A stretch of 64,000 bases of DNA from Calcarisporiella thermophila CBS 279.70 (taxonomy: Eukaryota; Calcarisporiellomycota), in contig NW_027192192.1 in the NCBI RefSeq assembly GCF_041956535.1, forward strand, positions 87,793 through 151,792, read 5' to 3'. Within the stretch, counting starts at the first letter, position 1. Every line of letters starts with the position of its first letter. The notes below the pieces were generated by a model. The model was not told the origin of the DNA, made no database searches, and saw nothing but the letters and a program-made list of their open reading frames with translations. This document shows, in pieces, positions 23,645 through 35,449 of this stretch. The translations under genes and the position numbers were made by a program.

Positions 23645-24343
23645 CTACGGATACCACAATCTTACGCCGTTAATCACCATGGCCTCATACGTTTCCAATT
23701 GTAACTCGGGCTGCTCCACTTTGGCCGGACAGGGAGGCATCATTTTCATGCTTTGCGGCGACGTCGATAGGTATTGGCGGGGCAGATCGTCTCCGTCTGT
23801 CGGCGGAGATGGAAGACTGCTTTCCATCATGGGGTATTCTAAGTCTACGCGAGTCCACGCATCTTCAAAGTCTAGAAGCTCCGGGCTGGGGAACGACACA
23901 TATACATCACTCAGCGACGAATCGACGGGTAACGGCGTTGGGTCGCTTGTCATTGAGTAAAAAGACTCACAGTCGTCAGCATCATAAAATCCACTGGCTG
24001 TGTCTGAGGGGTATCGCAGTGAATTCGATAATAGCGGAGGGGGAGGTTGCCGCCTCCGGGGTCCTGCGTATGAAAAGGTGGGCTGGTGGTAGAGGGGAGT
24101 GAAGGATACAATAGGCTCAGGGGTGGCGCTGCGGTTCGGAGTGCTTGGTAATGACGATGCAGTGAGGGGAGGATAGGAGGAAGTGCTGGTGTCACGTCTA
24201 CGACGGTTCTGTAATAGGCCGCGTGGGATGAGGTCTGTTACGGGAGGGAGGCTTTCGCTGAGTGCTTTTAGGGTGGGTAAGTACCCTGCCGGCGTTGTCA
24301 TGCTTCGTCTTTGCGGCTGTTTCTGTCCCGACTGGTCTGACAT
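23645..24343 (-). CDS. Unknown Pro/Ser-rich protein
   Basis: A single open exon of 232 residues from the ATG at 24343 (the frame extends eight codons further only with GTG). Composition is Pro, Ser and Thr rich and largely disordered, with a basic patch (LLQNRRRRD), an acidic segment and a more ordered tail (LETYEAMVINGVRLWYP). A TATAAA on the minus strand at about 24398-24393 lies some 50 bases upstream of the ATG, which supports a real gene. I recognise no domain; it could be a regulatory or scaffold protein. Expression evidence would settle whether it is translated. Confidence 0.6.
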   Translation of the reverse strand: MSDQSGQKQPQRRSMTTPAGYLPTLKALSESLPPVTDLIPRGLLQNRRRRDTSTSSYPPLTASSLPSTPNRSATPEPIVSFTPLYHQPTFSYAGPRRRQPPPPLLSNSLRYPSDTASGFYDADDCESFYSMTSDPTPLPVDSSLSDVYVSFPSPELLDFEDAWTRVDLEYPMMESSLPSPPTDGDDLPRQYLSTSPQSMKMMPPCPAKVEQPELQLETYEAMVINGVRLWYP

Positions 24344-25033
24344 TACGAGGAACGAAGAGTCACGCAATTCAACAAGAATTCAGAGGGAGAATTTTATAGA
24401 ACAGGATATATGGCTGTTATATGGTGAGGTATATACACACGGTAGAGAAGAGGGAGGGAGAACTACGAAGAGGTGTGGTAAAAACTGTAAATGAGTTTCA
24501 GAGCTGAAGACAGGAACAAGAGAGGGAGGAACAAAAAGGCAAAGTCGAAGTCACATCTCCTTGCCGCGCTCCCCAAAAAATACTGCAATGGGATGGGAGG
24601 AGACGGGAAAACGTGACTCGCCTGAGAAACTCTAGCTAGCATATTGCAGCTAGGCTGTGCAATTTATTGGCTAACGGCCGTGGAGAGATTGGGAATTTTC
24701 AGAGAATTGATTTTTCGCAGTCGGTATTGTTATTTTTTTGTTTACTGTGCCGTTTGCTCTCTGGGTGCAGACAAATATCAAAAAGGCCTGGCAATTCAAA
24801 CCAAAAGGCACAAGCAATATGGCTGATTGTTTTTGTTTTGTCTCAATAGAGGAAGTAAGTCCTTCCTATTCTGAAAATTGTACCCACCCCCTCTCTCCCC
24901 TCCCCAAAAAATCTCGCCCTCCGTCGCGCAAGGAATTTGTAATCTTCACTGAAGACCGGAATAACATTTTTTTTAGATGTATTTATTGTGCATTTATAAT
25001 AGAGAAATAATCAAAACAAAAAAACACGGGAAA
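24344..25033. other. Intergenic
   Basis: About 690 bp. Apart from the TATAAA and upstream region of the preceding minus-strand gene and the RPL7 3' flank, I see nothing in it. Confidence 0.55.
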
Positions 25034-26229
25034 TTAGTTCATTTGGCGGATGAGGGCATTGATCCGATCCTCACGGTTGCCAAAATCACCACCCTCCACA
25101 AAGTGACGGAATTTGCGGTCGCGCCAGCCACCGGTTGGGTTGCTTAGCTTGAAGGGCCAGAGGAAGTTGCTGGCCTCCTTGAAGTGAGGGCCGACGGTGA
25201 AAATCTCGTGAATCAAGTCCTCCACGCAGATGATGCCGTGAGCACCGAGCTTCTCCTCAATAATGGCGTTGTCGATGATAGGGATGCGCTGGCGGTCAAC
25301 CTTGGCGAAACCGCGCTTATAGATGAGCTCGCGGACGGTCTTGAGGTTGGGGTATCCCCAGGCAATGTAGGGCTAGATATGTGGGAAAAGCGATAAGTGT
25401 TTTGGGAAAGAAATTTTAAAATAAAAAAATTTAAAATATTTACCTCAACACGCTGGAGCATATTGATGGTAGCCTTGTTAAGCTTCACAAACACACCGTT
25501 GTTGATCTGAAGGAGACGGAGGAGCTGTAAGATCTTGCGGGGCTTGGGGGAAATCTTGTTGATACTAAAAAAGAGAATGCATGAGTATGAGACATTAATG
25601 CATTAGTAGATGGTATATATACCCCTTGATGCGCACAACAAAGGCAAGCTTAGCCTCGGGGGGAACGTAGAAGTTACCCTGGGCCTTGGCCTGGCGGCGA
25701 AGACGGATCTCTGAAAGCTCAGCAGACCGATATTCACGGGCATATTTCTGAGCACGATTGAAAATGACACGGCGCTTCTGGACGGCAGCCTATATCCGAG
25801 CAGGGATGTTATTATTTGCTCTTGGCAAAAAAATATTCAATCAACTACAGAGTGAATGGGTAGAGAATGAAGAGCTTCAGCCCCGAAAGATGGTATTTTT
25901 GCAACAGCATCGCCTAAGCTAGTGCGTGGAATCGGTCCGGAGGACCAAGTTTCATCATATTGCCCAATTCTTCTCCCATTCAGCCTCTGCGTCGACCTTT
26001 TGATTCGCTTACCTTCTTCTTCTCGGCAAGAGAAACGACCTGCGCAGCCTTCTGCTTGTCTTGGGCGGTGCGCTTCTTAAGCAGAGTCTCAGGGACCAGA
26101 ACCTGGTCAGCAGTAGCGACAGTTCTACATAGAAAAACATGGACATCAGCATCCCTTCTCGGCACAGAATTCACTGGGAATTCATGCGGCGAATGGCGGC
26201 TGTGCTGGCCCTACTTACGTTCCAGCCAT
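25034..26229 (-). CDS. RPL7: Ribosomal protein uL30 (L7)
   Basis: Exons (minus) 26229-26219, 26124-26013, 25789-25623, 25564-25444 and 25372-25034 join to 249 residues, the normal length. Recognisable blocks include [86 protein letters not shown] and the tail [16 protein letters not shown]. It is a cytosolic large-subunit protein. Intron 1 (94 nt) follows an 11-base first exon; intron 2 (223 nt, the longest) carries a box C/D snoRNA candidate at 25872-25965. Identification is secure. Confidence 0.96.
25872..25965 (-). ncRNA. Box C/D snoRNA candidate in RPL7 intron 2, 25S/28S guide
   Basis: On the minus strand the C box is ATGATGA (25958-25952) and the D box is CTGA (25880-25877), with a short terminal stem GGGC (25965-25962) to GCTC (25875-25872). 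The guide immediately upstream of the D box, ACCATCTTTCGGG, is complementary to CCCGAAAGATGGT, a deeply conserved large-subunit rRNA segment (near yeast 25S A817). This match, seen from memory of the rRNA, makes a methylation guide likely. By the D+5 rule the target would be the G of CCCG; the exact position needs the organism's own rRNA. Confidence 0.7.
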
Positions 26230-26496
26230 TTGCAGGTTTAACTTAGAAGGGGAAAAGGAAGGAACTTTTGTTTATGACTTCGGCTATCCTATAAAATGAT
26301 TATTGTCAACAAAAATTTTTTGGTGACGTCAGGATTTAAGAACTTCTGACATGACCAATATCCAAGACTTGAAATCTGTAGTTCAGTAATGTTTTCTGGC
26401 TCTATTTTTTAATTTTTTTTAATTTTTTTTAATATTTTAATTTTTATTATAAGTTTTTCAGGTAAAGCTCAGATATAAGTTAGAGTACTATCTTAG

Positions 26497-27262
26497 TAAT
26501 GAAGTAGATGAAGAGTTAAGCAAATTAGTAAACGTAGATGCCATAGATCAATGCTGTCTATGGATATTAAGGCAGTATTGATTGATTGCAGCGTTAAATC
26601 CTGCGTTGCATTTACGAGAGTATGCTAATTTAGAACACCGCTCGCCCTGCAATGAACCTTGGCTAGCAAGTTATTCATTATTTTCCACTTATTCATCGAT
26701 TTCGTTTGCAATATCAAAACCCAGAATGATCAGAAGTGCTAAGGTCATAAAGCAATAACATATGCAAATAAACTATCATATTATTCTAGCCTCGCACAAC
26801 CCAGCATCTGGGCTTCAGGTGAACTACAAGCCTGCATGAGTGCACTAGCAGATGCAGTCCGGCCGGGATAAACGACAATCTTGCGTCCCAATCTTACTTC
26901 ATTACTTCTCCATGTTACTGATTCCATTCTGGACTATGGACCACCCCGGGCATATTGACAACTTCAATTGCAGAAATATTGTGACTTCCTTTAGCTATTT
27001 CTTTATGAACTTATCGCTTTTGAACGTTCTGAGTTCTGATATTGCAAGCGGAACCGATGAATTAGTGCAGAATAAGGGTAAACCTTCGACAATTGTCTTG
27101 ACTGAGTTACTGACTTGCTAGCCCAGGTTCAATGCAATGCGGACGGTGTTCTAGATTAGCATCCTCTCGTAAAGGCAACACAGGATTTAACACAGCAATC
27201 AATCAATACTGTCTTAATACCCATAGGCCTATGCTTAACTCATCATATGCTTCATCTTAGGT
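26497..27262. mobile_element. MITE-like foldback element with long inverted repeats
   Basis: The core arms are 26559-26673 and 27113-27225; read against the reverse complement they match over about 115 bp with roughly one mismatch in eight. Weaker similarity extends outward to about 26497 and 27262. The interior (about 440 bp) encodes no transposase and includes a fragment of the neighbouring gene family (26763-26899). The right edge coincides with the truncated 3' end of the gene copy at 27262. A non-autonomous DNA transposon or foldback element is the best reading; no target-site duplication could be assigned with confidence. Confidence 0.65.
26763..26899 (-). pseudogene. 3' fragment of the duplicated unknown gene
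   Basis: This stretch matches the C-terminal codons and 3' flank of the copy at 29063-29200 (shared blocks such as TCAGGTGAACTACA and GCACTAGCA plus the CTCGCACA flank). It retains about the last 20-30 codons only and diverges after 26899. It lies within the inverted-repeat element, so it is either captured DNA or the remains of a third copy split by the element. Confidence 0.7.
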
Positions 27263-28391
27263 TAAATGAGTGCACTAGCAACTGAAGTCCGGCAGGGATC
27301 AACGACGATCTCACACCCCAATCTTAGGGCCTGCTCCACCGCACACCGAGCACACTCAGCCAGTCCTTGACAATACACCTTGAACCCAAAGGCAGAGAGC
27401 ATGTCGGAAATCAACGGCCCGTCCACCTCATCATTCGCCAGCCAAACGTATGACCCCAGCAGCGCGCTTAAATTTCGCTCTTTGATAGAGTCAGACAGCA
27501 CCTCTAGATCAACCAGTCTCCACCCACCAGTGCAGGGTGTCTCCGACTGAGCGTGACCGCATGGTCGGGAACGTCCTTGGAGTACGCCTCGTGATGCTCC
27601 CCATACCTGCACCGGTAATCCAGCACCCGTGATCTGCCACCCTTGGCGCTCTAATTGTGGCTCCCCACATGCCCATGCAGGGGCCTTAACCGCTTGGCCG
27701 CTTAACACAGTCATCCTATGGCTACGCCGGCGATAGTCATTCATGTTTTCGCGGGTGTCCGGATCACTGCACTCACTGCCGCGACACTCACTGTGAAACC
27801 GCCGCATAGTTATGAAATTTTTAACTGCCGATTCAGGTCCCATGCCCTGGTTGACCCACGTATCCAGCCAGGCTTCATCACCGACCACAACAAGGCACAT
27901 GAAGTCACAGTCAATCGCGGACGGCGAGGTGGGAGGCTCCAGCAGTTTCTTGACCTCTGGTGACACTGGCTCGTCCATGTTGGCTTCTTCCTGCGCTCGG
28001 AACCATGCCAATACCTTGCGTGCCTCAGCGTGGGTCATGGGTCCGGGTGAATGACACCCTTTATCTCCGGAGTATGCTTCGAGCTCAGGGATCGGCGTCG
28101 CATAATCACGTTTGAGTATATCAGCTATAGTCTTCAAAGTCGACATATAGGCAGCCAAAGATACGGAATCACTACTGTACTGGCCTGAAGGGTTTAGAAT
28201 GGTTAGTGCTTGGCAGGAACTGATAATAGTTAATAGACGAGGCACGCACTTTTGCAATGAATCAGAGTATTATCAACCACGCAGTTGTTTGTAGGGTAGT
28301 TGTATGCGTTGCTGACTGTACGGTTGCTAGTTGGCAGTGTAGTTATTGAGAAGAGAAGCTGCAAGTTCACTGCAACCAAGAGTAGGCGCCA
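27262..28391 (-). CDS. Unknown secreted-like protein, copy 1 (start uncertain)
   Basis: The main exon (28184-27262) is open for about 306 codons. A 65-nt intron (28249-28185; GTGCGT donor, CACTAAC branch point, TTCAG acceptor) joins it to an upstream exon whose frame reads like a signal peptide (RLLLVAVNLQLLFSI) followed by NAYNYPTNNCVVDNTLIHC. No clean ATG precedes that frame: the in-frame ATG upstream is followed by stop codons, so this copy may be decayed or its first exon lies elsewhere. The C-terminus is cut short by the edge of the inverted-repeat element; the other copy continues about ten residues. The protein is Cys-rich (about 15 Cys) and matches no family I know. Confidence 0.5.
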
Positions 28392-28946
28392 TACGATTCA
28401 TCACATATTCAGGTCGGATATTCAAAACCAGTTAGACCTAGAAATTTAGATATCGAGGAATCAGCCAAAATTTCAGAACCTCAAACTGTTATTTGGGAAA
28501 ACTACAGTACATTATGAACAGTTGTTAAATCGCGAAAATCGAAATAATTCACATACAAAAATTCGCCTCACGGTTTATATTGCAAATGTATTATATAGGA
28601 TAAATAGGTTGAATGGAGTGTAACTCCTGATTCAAATATAAGAGGATATATATTTAAATGAATCATCTTTTCTTCATATAATCCACCATTAATTGAGAAA
28701 GTATAAAAAAGATGAGCATCTTATCTATTATCTCTATTTTTTATATCTTTGTAAATCAAGTACTAGCAGGCATTTCTGATGATCCTACCCATAAGTTATC
28801 TAAAACAACGGTTTTCAATGGTGTATAAAATCCACTTGTAGAACTTTTAATTTTTACGGAATTATTGAATTTTTTACGAATCTTATTACGATTTTATTTT
28901 TTGTGTAATAAACACTAGTATCATTCGAACTCTACCTGTGTTTATT
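28392..28946. other. Intergenic, AT-rich
   Basis: About 550 bp of AT-rich DNA between the duplicated gene units. No exon seen. Confidence 0.5.
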
Positions 28947-29063
28947 GCAATGGCCTTGCGTAGAAAACAATCCAGGAACCTTTACCTTCTTCGGTTATGC
29001 CGGTACACGATGACCGCGTTCATTCTTCAGGAAGCAACTCGACAACAACCACGCCCCCCTGCA
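28947..29063 (-). pseudogene. Stray fragment of DIS3
   Basis: About 117 bp aligns at roughly 80 percent identity to 34147-34265 inside the DIS3 gene, covering part of its intron 6, the splice donor and the end of exon 6, in the same orientation. Shared blocks include GGCCTTGC, TCTTCGGT, CATTCTT, CGACA-CAACCACG and CCCCTGCA. Because intron sequence is included, it arose by DNA-level duplication, not from mRNA. Indels break the frame. Confidence 0.75.
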
Positions 29064-29104
29064 AGTAAACAATCATATTATTTTAGCCTCGCACAGCCCG
29101 GCAT

Positions 29105-30262
29105 TCAAACCTCAGGTGAACTACATGTTTGCATGAGCGCACTAGCAACTGCAGTCCGGCAGGGATCAACGACAATCTCACATCCCAAGATTAGGACCTG
29201 CTCCACCGCACACCGAGCACACTCAGCCGGTCCTTGACAATATACCTTGAACCCAAAGGCGGAGAGCATGTCGGAAATTATGGGCCCATCTACCTCATTA
29301 TTCGCCAGCCAAACGTATGACCCCAGCAGAGACGTTATATTCCGTTCTCTGATAGAGTCAAACAGCACTTTTAGATTAACCAGTCTCCACCCACCAGTGC
29401 AGGGTGCCTCCGACTGAGCGTGACCGCATGGTCCGGAACGTCCTTGGAATACACCTCGTGATGCTCCCCATACCTGCACCGGCAATCCAGAACCCATGAT
29501 CTGCCACCCTTGGCGCTTTAACTGTGATATCCCACGCGCCCATGTAGGTGCCTTAACTGCCTTGCCGCTTAGCACAGTCATTCTATAGCTACGCTGGCAA
29601 TAGTCTTTCATGTTTTCAAGGATGTCCGGGTCGTGCACTCACTGCCGTGACACTCAGTGTGAAGTCTCCGCATATCACTGAAACACTTGACTGCCGATTC
29701 AGGTCCCATACCCTTGTTAGTCCACGTATCCCGCCAGGCATCATCACCAACCACAACAAAGCACATGGAGTCAAAGTCAATCTCGAACGGCGAGCTATGA
29801 GGATCCAGCAGTTTCTTGACCACCTGAGACACTGGCTCGTCCAGGTTCGCTTCACGCTGCGCTCGGAACCATGCCAATACTTTGCGTGCCTCTGCGTCGG
29901 TCATGGGCCCGGGTGAATAGCACCCTTCATCTTCGGAGAATGCTTCAAGCTCTTGGCTCGGCCTCCCATGAAGACGTTTGTATATGTCCGCCAAAATCTT
30001 TATAGATGACATATAAGCAGGCAAAGATACGGAATCACTACTGCAATGGCCTGGAGAGTTTAGCAAGGTTAATGCTCGGCGGTAACTGACAATTGTTAAT
30101 AAACGAGGTACGCACTCTCGCAATGAATCAAAGTATTTTCAACCAGGCAGTTGTTTGTAGGGTAGCTATATGCGTTGCTGACTATTCGGCTACTACTTGG
30201 TAGCGTTTCTTTTCTTTGAGAAGAGAAGCTGTAAGAAGTTCACTGCAACTGAGAGTAGACGC
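29105..30262 (-). pseudogene. Unknown secreted-like protein, copy 2, frameshifted
   Basis: This unit is a diverged duplicate of the gene at 27262-28391 with the same 65-nt intron (30115-30051). A one-base deletion near 29635 relative to copy 1 breaks the main exon into two overlapping frames (30050-29608 and 29638-29105). The presumptive first exon also carries a stop right after the ATG and extra indels. The C-terminus is longer than in copy 1 (ending LMQTCSSPEV). It is very likely a pseudogene unless the shift is a sequencing error. Function unknown. Confidence 0.75.
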
Positions 30263-31553
30263 TACATTACATGTTCAGGTTGGAAATTCCAATTCTGATC
30301 AGACATACAGAATTTAGAAATCGGGGATTCAAATTCCCAGGAGAATCTGCAACTGTTGATATGGAGAGTTTCCAACAAGAATCAGGTAGAATCAAATAAG
30401 AATTATGAATTTTGATTGGCCAAACTATTCATAGCTAAATCCTTAGTGCTATTTGAGAGCCAAAAACTCTATTATCCATGCTTGAGCTTTCATTTTTAGT
30501 GTAGTAGATTCACATTCGCATGTAGTTGTTTTCTATTTACTTGATTTAATATATTAATATATACCCCAAAACTTTCCTTGATATTTACCATAATACTCAC
30601 CTTCGAATCTACTTTAAAGCCCTAAAATCTAACTAGACTTGCTAGTGGCTTTTAATCCACTCCTTGAACCCCCAAAGCTTTAATAAATTGACTAGAGGTT
30701 CGAGAACAACTGATAATAGCCTCAAAGAGAAAAAGGATTTTCTCGCTAACATAATGAACCTCTTTCCTTTGAGGTAATCAACCGTTGCTCTTGTACCTCT
30801 ATCTTATGCTAGGAATTTCTCCCATATTTACAACTTCCCGTAAAAAAACATATCCATGTACATAACCCTTCAAAGAAATGGTAGTCAGGGAATTCGCAGG
30901 AGACTGCCAAGAGAGTGGGATGGAATTTCAGGCTTAAACCAACTCCCTAAGAGTATAAGAATGAAAATACAATACTTTGGCCCCATTGCTTCTTTCGAAC
31001 TCCTCCTGTCCCCTCTTTTTTCTTCTTTTACCTCTTTCCCTTTTCCTCTTTTCCTCTCCATGCGTTCCAGGGACGGTTGTGTCACCCCCTTATTATTCTT
31101 TATGGGCATTTTCTGGTGAATTTCAATTTTCTCTTCAATCTTACTCAGAACCGCTATGTGCAAGTATTGTATTATTTTCATAGGAAAAAGATAAGATCGA
31201 AATTTCTCGATCAATAGGTTCCTCATTTTCCTCCGGTCTGCTGGTCCTTTCATAGTGGAAAACTTGATTAATAGATTTTTCGCTTGAACCCCGCGGTCGT
31301 TTGTTTCTTGAGAGGGTTTCTAAAAAAAAACGAAAGCAACCAGTTGAGAAAATAGCTTTCTGGAATTATTGCTATGAACAATAAATTTTTAAAGATATTG
31401 ACATTACAGATACAACTGATACTTCAATTTAAATTCAGCATATCTCTCAGATTTGAATCTCTCAAGTATCTGAGCTTAAATTTAACGAGTCGAGAGGAGA
31501 GGATGAATAGAGGGTTTATTGCCATTATATAGAAACGGGAAAATCTACAATAA
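30263..31553. other. Intergenic with a foldback hairpin
   Basis: About 1.3 kb, mostly AT-rich, between the duplicated units and the DIS3 3' end. The only structure seen is the inverted repeat at 30694-30800. Confidence 0.5.
30694..30800. repeat. Short inverted repeat (hairpin)
   Basis: Arms of about 38 bases, 30694-30731 and 30762-30800, are imperfectly complementary (shared core AGAGGT...GAG.ACAAC or its complement, then CCTCAAAG), with a loop near 30 bases. It resembles a degraded foldback element. Confidence 0.5.
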
Positions 31554-34500
31554 TCAGTTCTTTTTCTTCTTATTTGAGTTTTTACTTGCTTTTCCGGAAG
31601 CCGCCACCTCCTCTGATGCTCTTCTCTTTTTGTCTGCTTTCACGTCTCCTTTGACTTCATTCTGGATTCCGTTGCTCACTACAGGCGTAGTCTCTTTCCT
31701 CTTATCGACACTTAGCCCGGGCACAAAAGGCTCCACCAGCTCCATCTTTAACTTTTGTCGCATACCCCCAGCACCACCTCCCTGCAAATCTTCATCCACG
31801 GATATGCACACCTCGACACGCGCAAACAATCGGATGGAGGTCTCTCCGTGTGGCGCATCCAGACTTCCAGTTTGCGGGTTATAGACCAAGGGCGAGTCGG
31901 ACGCTTTCTCAGCAACCGCAGCAGAGGCAGGAGCACTCGTATAGACAATCCCCTCAATGCCGTATTTAGGTACCAGAGTGATGAACCCGTTCTTAAGGAC
32001 CCGTACAACGTATCCCTCTTCAACCTGAGACTTGCCCTTGAAGAACAGGTTGGTGTAGAGTTCGACCGAGCTGCGTGCGGCAAGTTGAGCCATGCGATTT
32101 CGATGATTGAGTACTAAAGAAATTCAACTGATGATGAATTTTATTCGGGAATGGTACTTAAGCAATGAGCTCACCATCACACAGCTCCTGCATTTTGACC
32201 TTGTTGGTGATTTCTTCACCATATTGGAGATCAGCATCGATACAAGCCGAGAGTTGTCGATGTACGATGACATCTAGAATTAAGATACAAACGTTTGTCA
32301 ATCGATTCCAATTGCTAAATACTAAAAAAGGACTCACCTGAGTAACGACGAATAGGTGAAGTGAAGTGTGTATAGATCTCTGTAGCCAAACCATAATGCC
32401 AGTAGTCTACCTCGGGCACCGTACCAGAGCTGAAGTATAACGCTTGCATCATGCACCGTGTTGTCATGATCCGCAACAATTTGTTAAAATACGGATCGTT
32501 TTCCAAAACAGCCTTATCCAGCGAGTCGGCAAGTGCTTTGCTGGTCTCTACATTCAAGGCAACTCCGAACGGCTCAAGTGCTTTTTGCAAGGGCTCGAAG
32601 TTTGTGTCCGGAGGTTTTGGATGACGGCGAAGCATGGAAGAATCCGGGAACTTGGCGTGGATACGTCGAGCAACAGAAATGTTGGCGAGCAACATGAATT
32701 CTTCTACCAAAGCATTCGTCTCCTTCAGCTCCTTCATCTCAACATCAACGGGGTCTTGAGAGTCATTCTCAAGCTGGAAGCGGACTTCAGGGCTTGCCAG
32801 CGTAAGAGCACCACGTTCCATACGACGTGCACGAAGCTTTTTGGCCAAACTATTAAGGTGGCGTAAGCCCTTTGTAATATCATCTTGGAGTCGTCTTAAA
32901 TCGCAAAGATAAAATTTTTGAAGGATTAGAGCTCTGGGAATAAATAGAAAGCACTCTGACGCATAAATAGAGACTTACAAGTCATCAATCCGATTTTGTG
33001 CCTCGTCGTACGTGAAGGAGAATCTGGATCTGATAACACTTTTTGTGAATTTGACATCTACAATTTCTGCTTCCGGGTTCAGCTCCCAGATACAAGAGAA
33101 AGCCAGGCGATCGACGTCGGAACGCAGTGAGCACAAGTCTAGACAATAAATTGGAATAACACCATTATATATAACGAGCTACCTATATTCCACGTGTATT
33201 TAACTCACTCGTTCCCAGTAGTCCAGGAAGCATGTCAATTCTCTTATCGACTAGGTATACTGTGGTTCCTCTGTTGGCGGCCTCGGTATCCATCGCGGTT
33301 CCAGGTTTAACGAAATAAGTGACATCGGCAATATCTAAATCAGGAAGAGAAATGAATCGAGGTACAAGAATCGGATTGCACTTTTTTGTATACTCACGAA
33401 CTCCAACTTCATAGTTTCCGTTCTCGAGCGATCTTACATGCAACGCGTCGTCGATATCAGTACAGCCTATAAAGGACATCCAATAAATTTATTAATGCGG
33501 GCGACACATCAACCTATGTGCTTCTACTCACCGGGGGGATCGATACTGCACACATCTAAGCCTCTGAGATCAATTCGATTTTTCAAGTGTTCATCCTGCA
33601 CCACCCAAGTATCTCCCTCGATGGGGAGATCGGCCAAAACCGTCTTTGAAAATTCGTGGTGAGGTACCTCATGCTCAAGCAATAATACCTCCGTCTCCGT
33701 TTGTTTGTCACCAGCCGAGCCCAAGGCTTTTACAAAGTGTCCAATGGGGTGTCTTAGAAATATGGAAACAATTAAAGCACCGACAAGTAAAAATACTAGA
33801 GAGAATAAGCTTACAAGGACTGCTTCGGCCACGAATCTACAGCAACCACTATTCGCTGTCCAACAAGCGTGTGTGCCTGGCGAGTGCGTATTTTAATCTT
33901 TGGGATGCGGCGGTCGATGGAACGGAAGAATACGTTGTGTGCAAGCGTGGAGCCTTCTGACGTAGCAATGGATTGCTTGTCTATGAAACCACAAAATGGC
34001 CGCCAGCCACGCTTAACAATCCCAACCACCTTGCCAGTCGGTTGGGGAGGATCGGTGGATTCAGCTTCTTCTGCTTTTGCTTCAGCCTCAATTTTTTCAC
34101 TCTCATCTCCGTCTAAAACCTTTTCTTCGTCTAAACTTCAATTAGTGTTGGCCTTGCATTGAAAGCTATTCAGGATCTCCTACCCTCTTCGGTCATGACG
34201 GTCGACGGTGACCGCTTCCATTCTTCTTTAGGTAACAATTCGACAGCAACCACGTCCCCCTGCATAGCGCGATTCAAGTTCTTCCGTCCTAGAATGGTGA
34301 TCGTCCGTTCCTGACCGTCGACCATACCATAGATAGAGCCTTCCAAGAAATTGTGAAGACTGATGCTCAGGGTTCCTTGCTGAAGTCTGCCTGCTTTGAT
34401 GCCCGATTGGATTTGTAAAGGGGTCAAATGCTATATTTACAAACATCGGGTCACTCAATATTGCGTGCTCAATAGTATGTTTAACAAACAAACCTCATCG

Positions 34501-35449
34501 TAAGAAAAATTCTTCTCGTTCGAGGACACCGAGTTTTCTCCTTCCGCAACCATATCCGCCAGTTCAGGAAAATCAGTGAGCATACCAACATAGTCACGTA
34601 CTATAAAAAGGAAAAGAGATCAATCCAACTGAAAAAATTTATCAACCATCCTTGCGCACATTACCTGAACAAGCAAGCACACGATCCTCTCTGGCTTTGC
34701 TACAATTGGCAACGTCATCACTAAGCATCACGGCAGCAACCGGTCGACCTCCCTTAGCTAGTTTCGCGAGATGTTCGGAGTACCATTTTGTGGCCGTGCG
34801 GATGGCTATAATGATATATGTTAACACAATATTGAAAAATGGTATATAAATTTTATGCGTACCTCTGTCATTTCGGTCATTAGGCGACTCATTCGGCAAT
34901 TTTTCAATATATGTTTCCCTAATACGATCGGAAAATAAAGTACATTATTAAACTTGCCCTTTTACATGCACGTGGTTCGATAAAGCTAGATATATACCTA
35001 TGATGTTCATTTGAGAATACGAAGAACCTTCGCTCAGGATCCGAAATAATGGCTCTCAAGCGATTATATATCGCAATCTTAAGATGTCGCACTTCCTCTA
35101 GTACTGTCTGTAGAACAATAACATCACACACCGCCTTGTGCTCCATGATGTCAATCTACAGCCAAAAATGCATGATAAATTTTAAAGAATAACGCAGAGG
35201 GCCATATATAAATACCTGGTTCATGAATACATTAGTGTCTGGTACGATGTAGTGTGATCCAAATTTCGAGACCGATCGCGGCTCTTTATCAAGTAGAACA
35301 TGGGTAGCCGAAGATCCATCCGCGATAGTGGGGCACAGAGTACACCCATCAACACCACACGCGATATCATCTCGCAGATAGTGCTCTTTCACCACCTTCA
35401 CCACATTACCCTTTCTGGTACGTTTAACGAATGCCTTCGACCGCAGCAT
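31554..35449 (-). CDS. DIS3: Exosome ribonuclease DIS3 (RRP44)
   Basis: Fourteen exons (minus; 35449-35216, 35155-34998, 34918-34863, 34805-34665, 34600-34494, 34430-34184, 34130-33815, 33752-33532, 33466-33398, 33334-33209, 33138-32979, 32894-32338, 32273-32175, 32113-31554) join in frame to 1016 residues. Domain order: CR3 cysteine motif (CGVDGCTLC), PIN endonuclease with Asp71 in VPDTNVF, two cold-shock domains ([14 protein letters not shown]), the RNB exonuclease with [10 protein letters not shown] (D497, D499, D500) and [11 protein letters not shown], then S1 and a basic Lys-rich tail. DIS3 is the catalytic subunit of the RNA exosome with both endo- and 3'-5' exonuclease activity. Catalytic residues look intact. 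It shares a 220-bp divergent promoter with VPS11. Confidence 0.95.
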
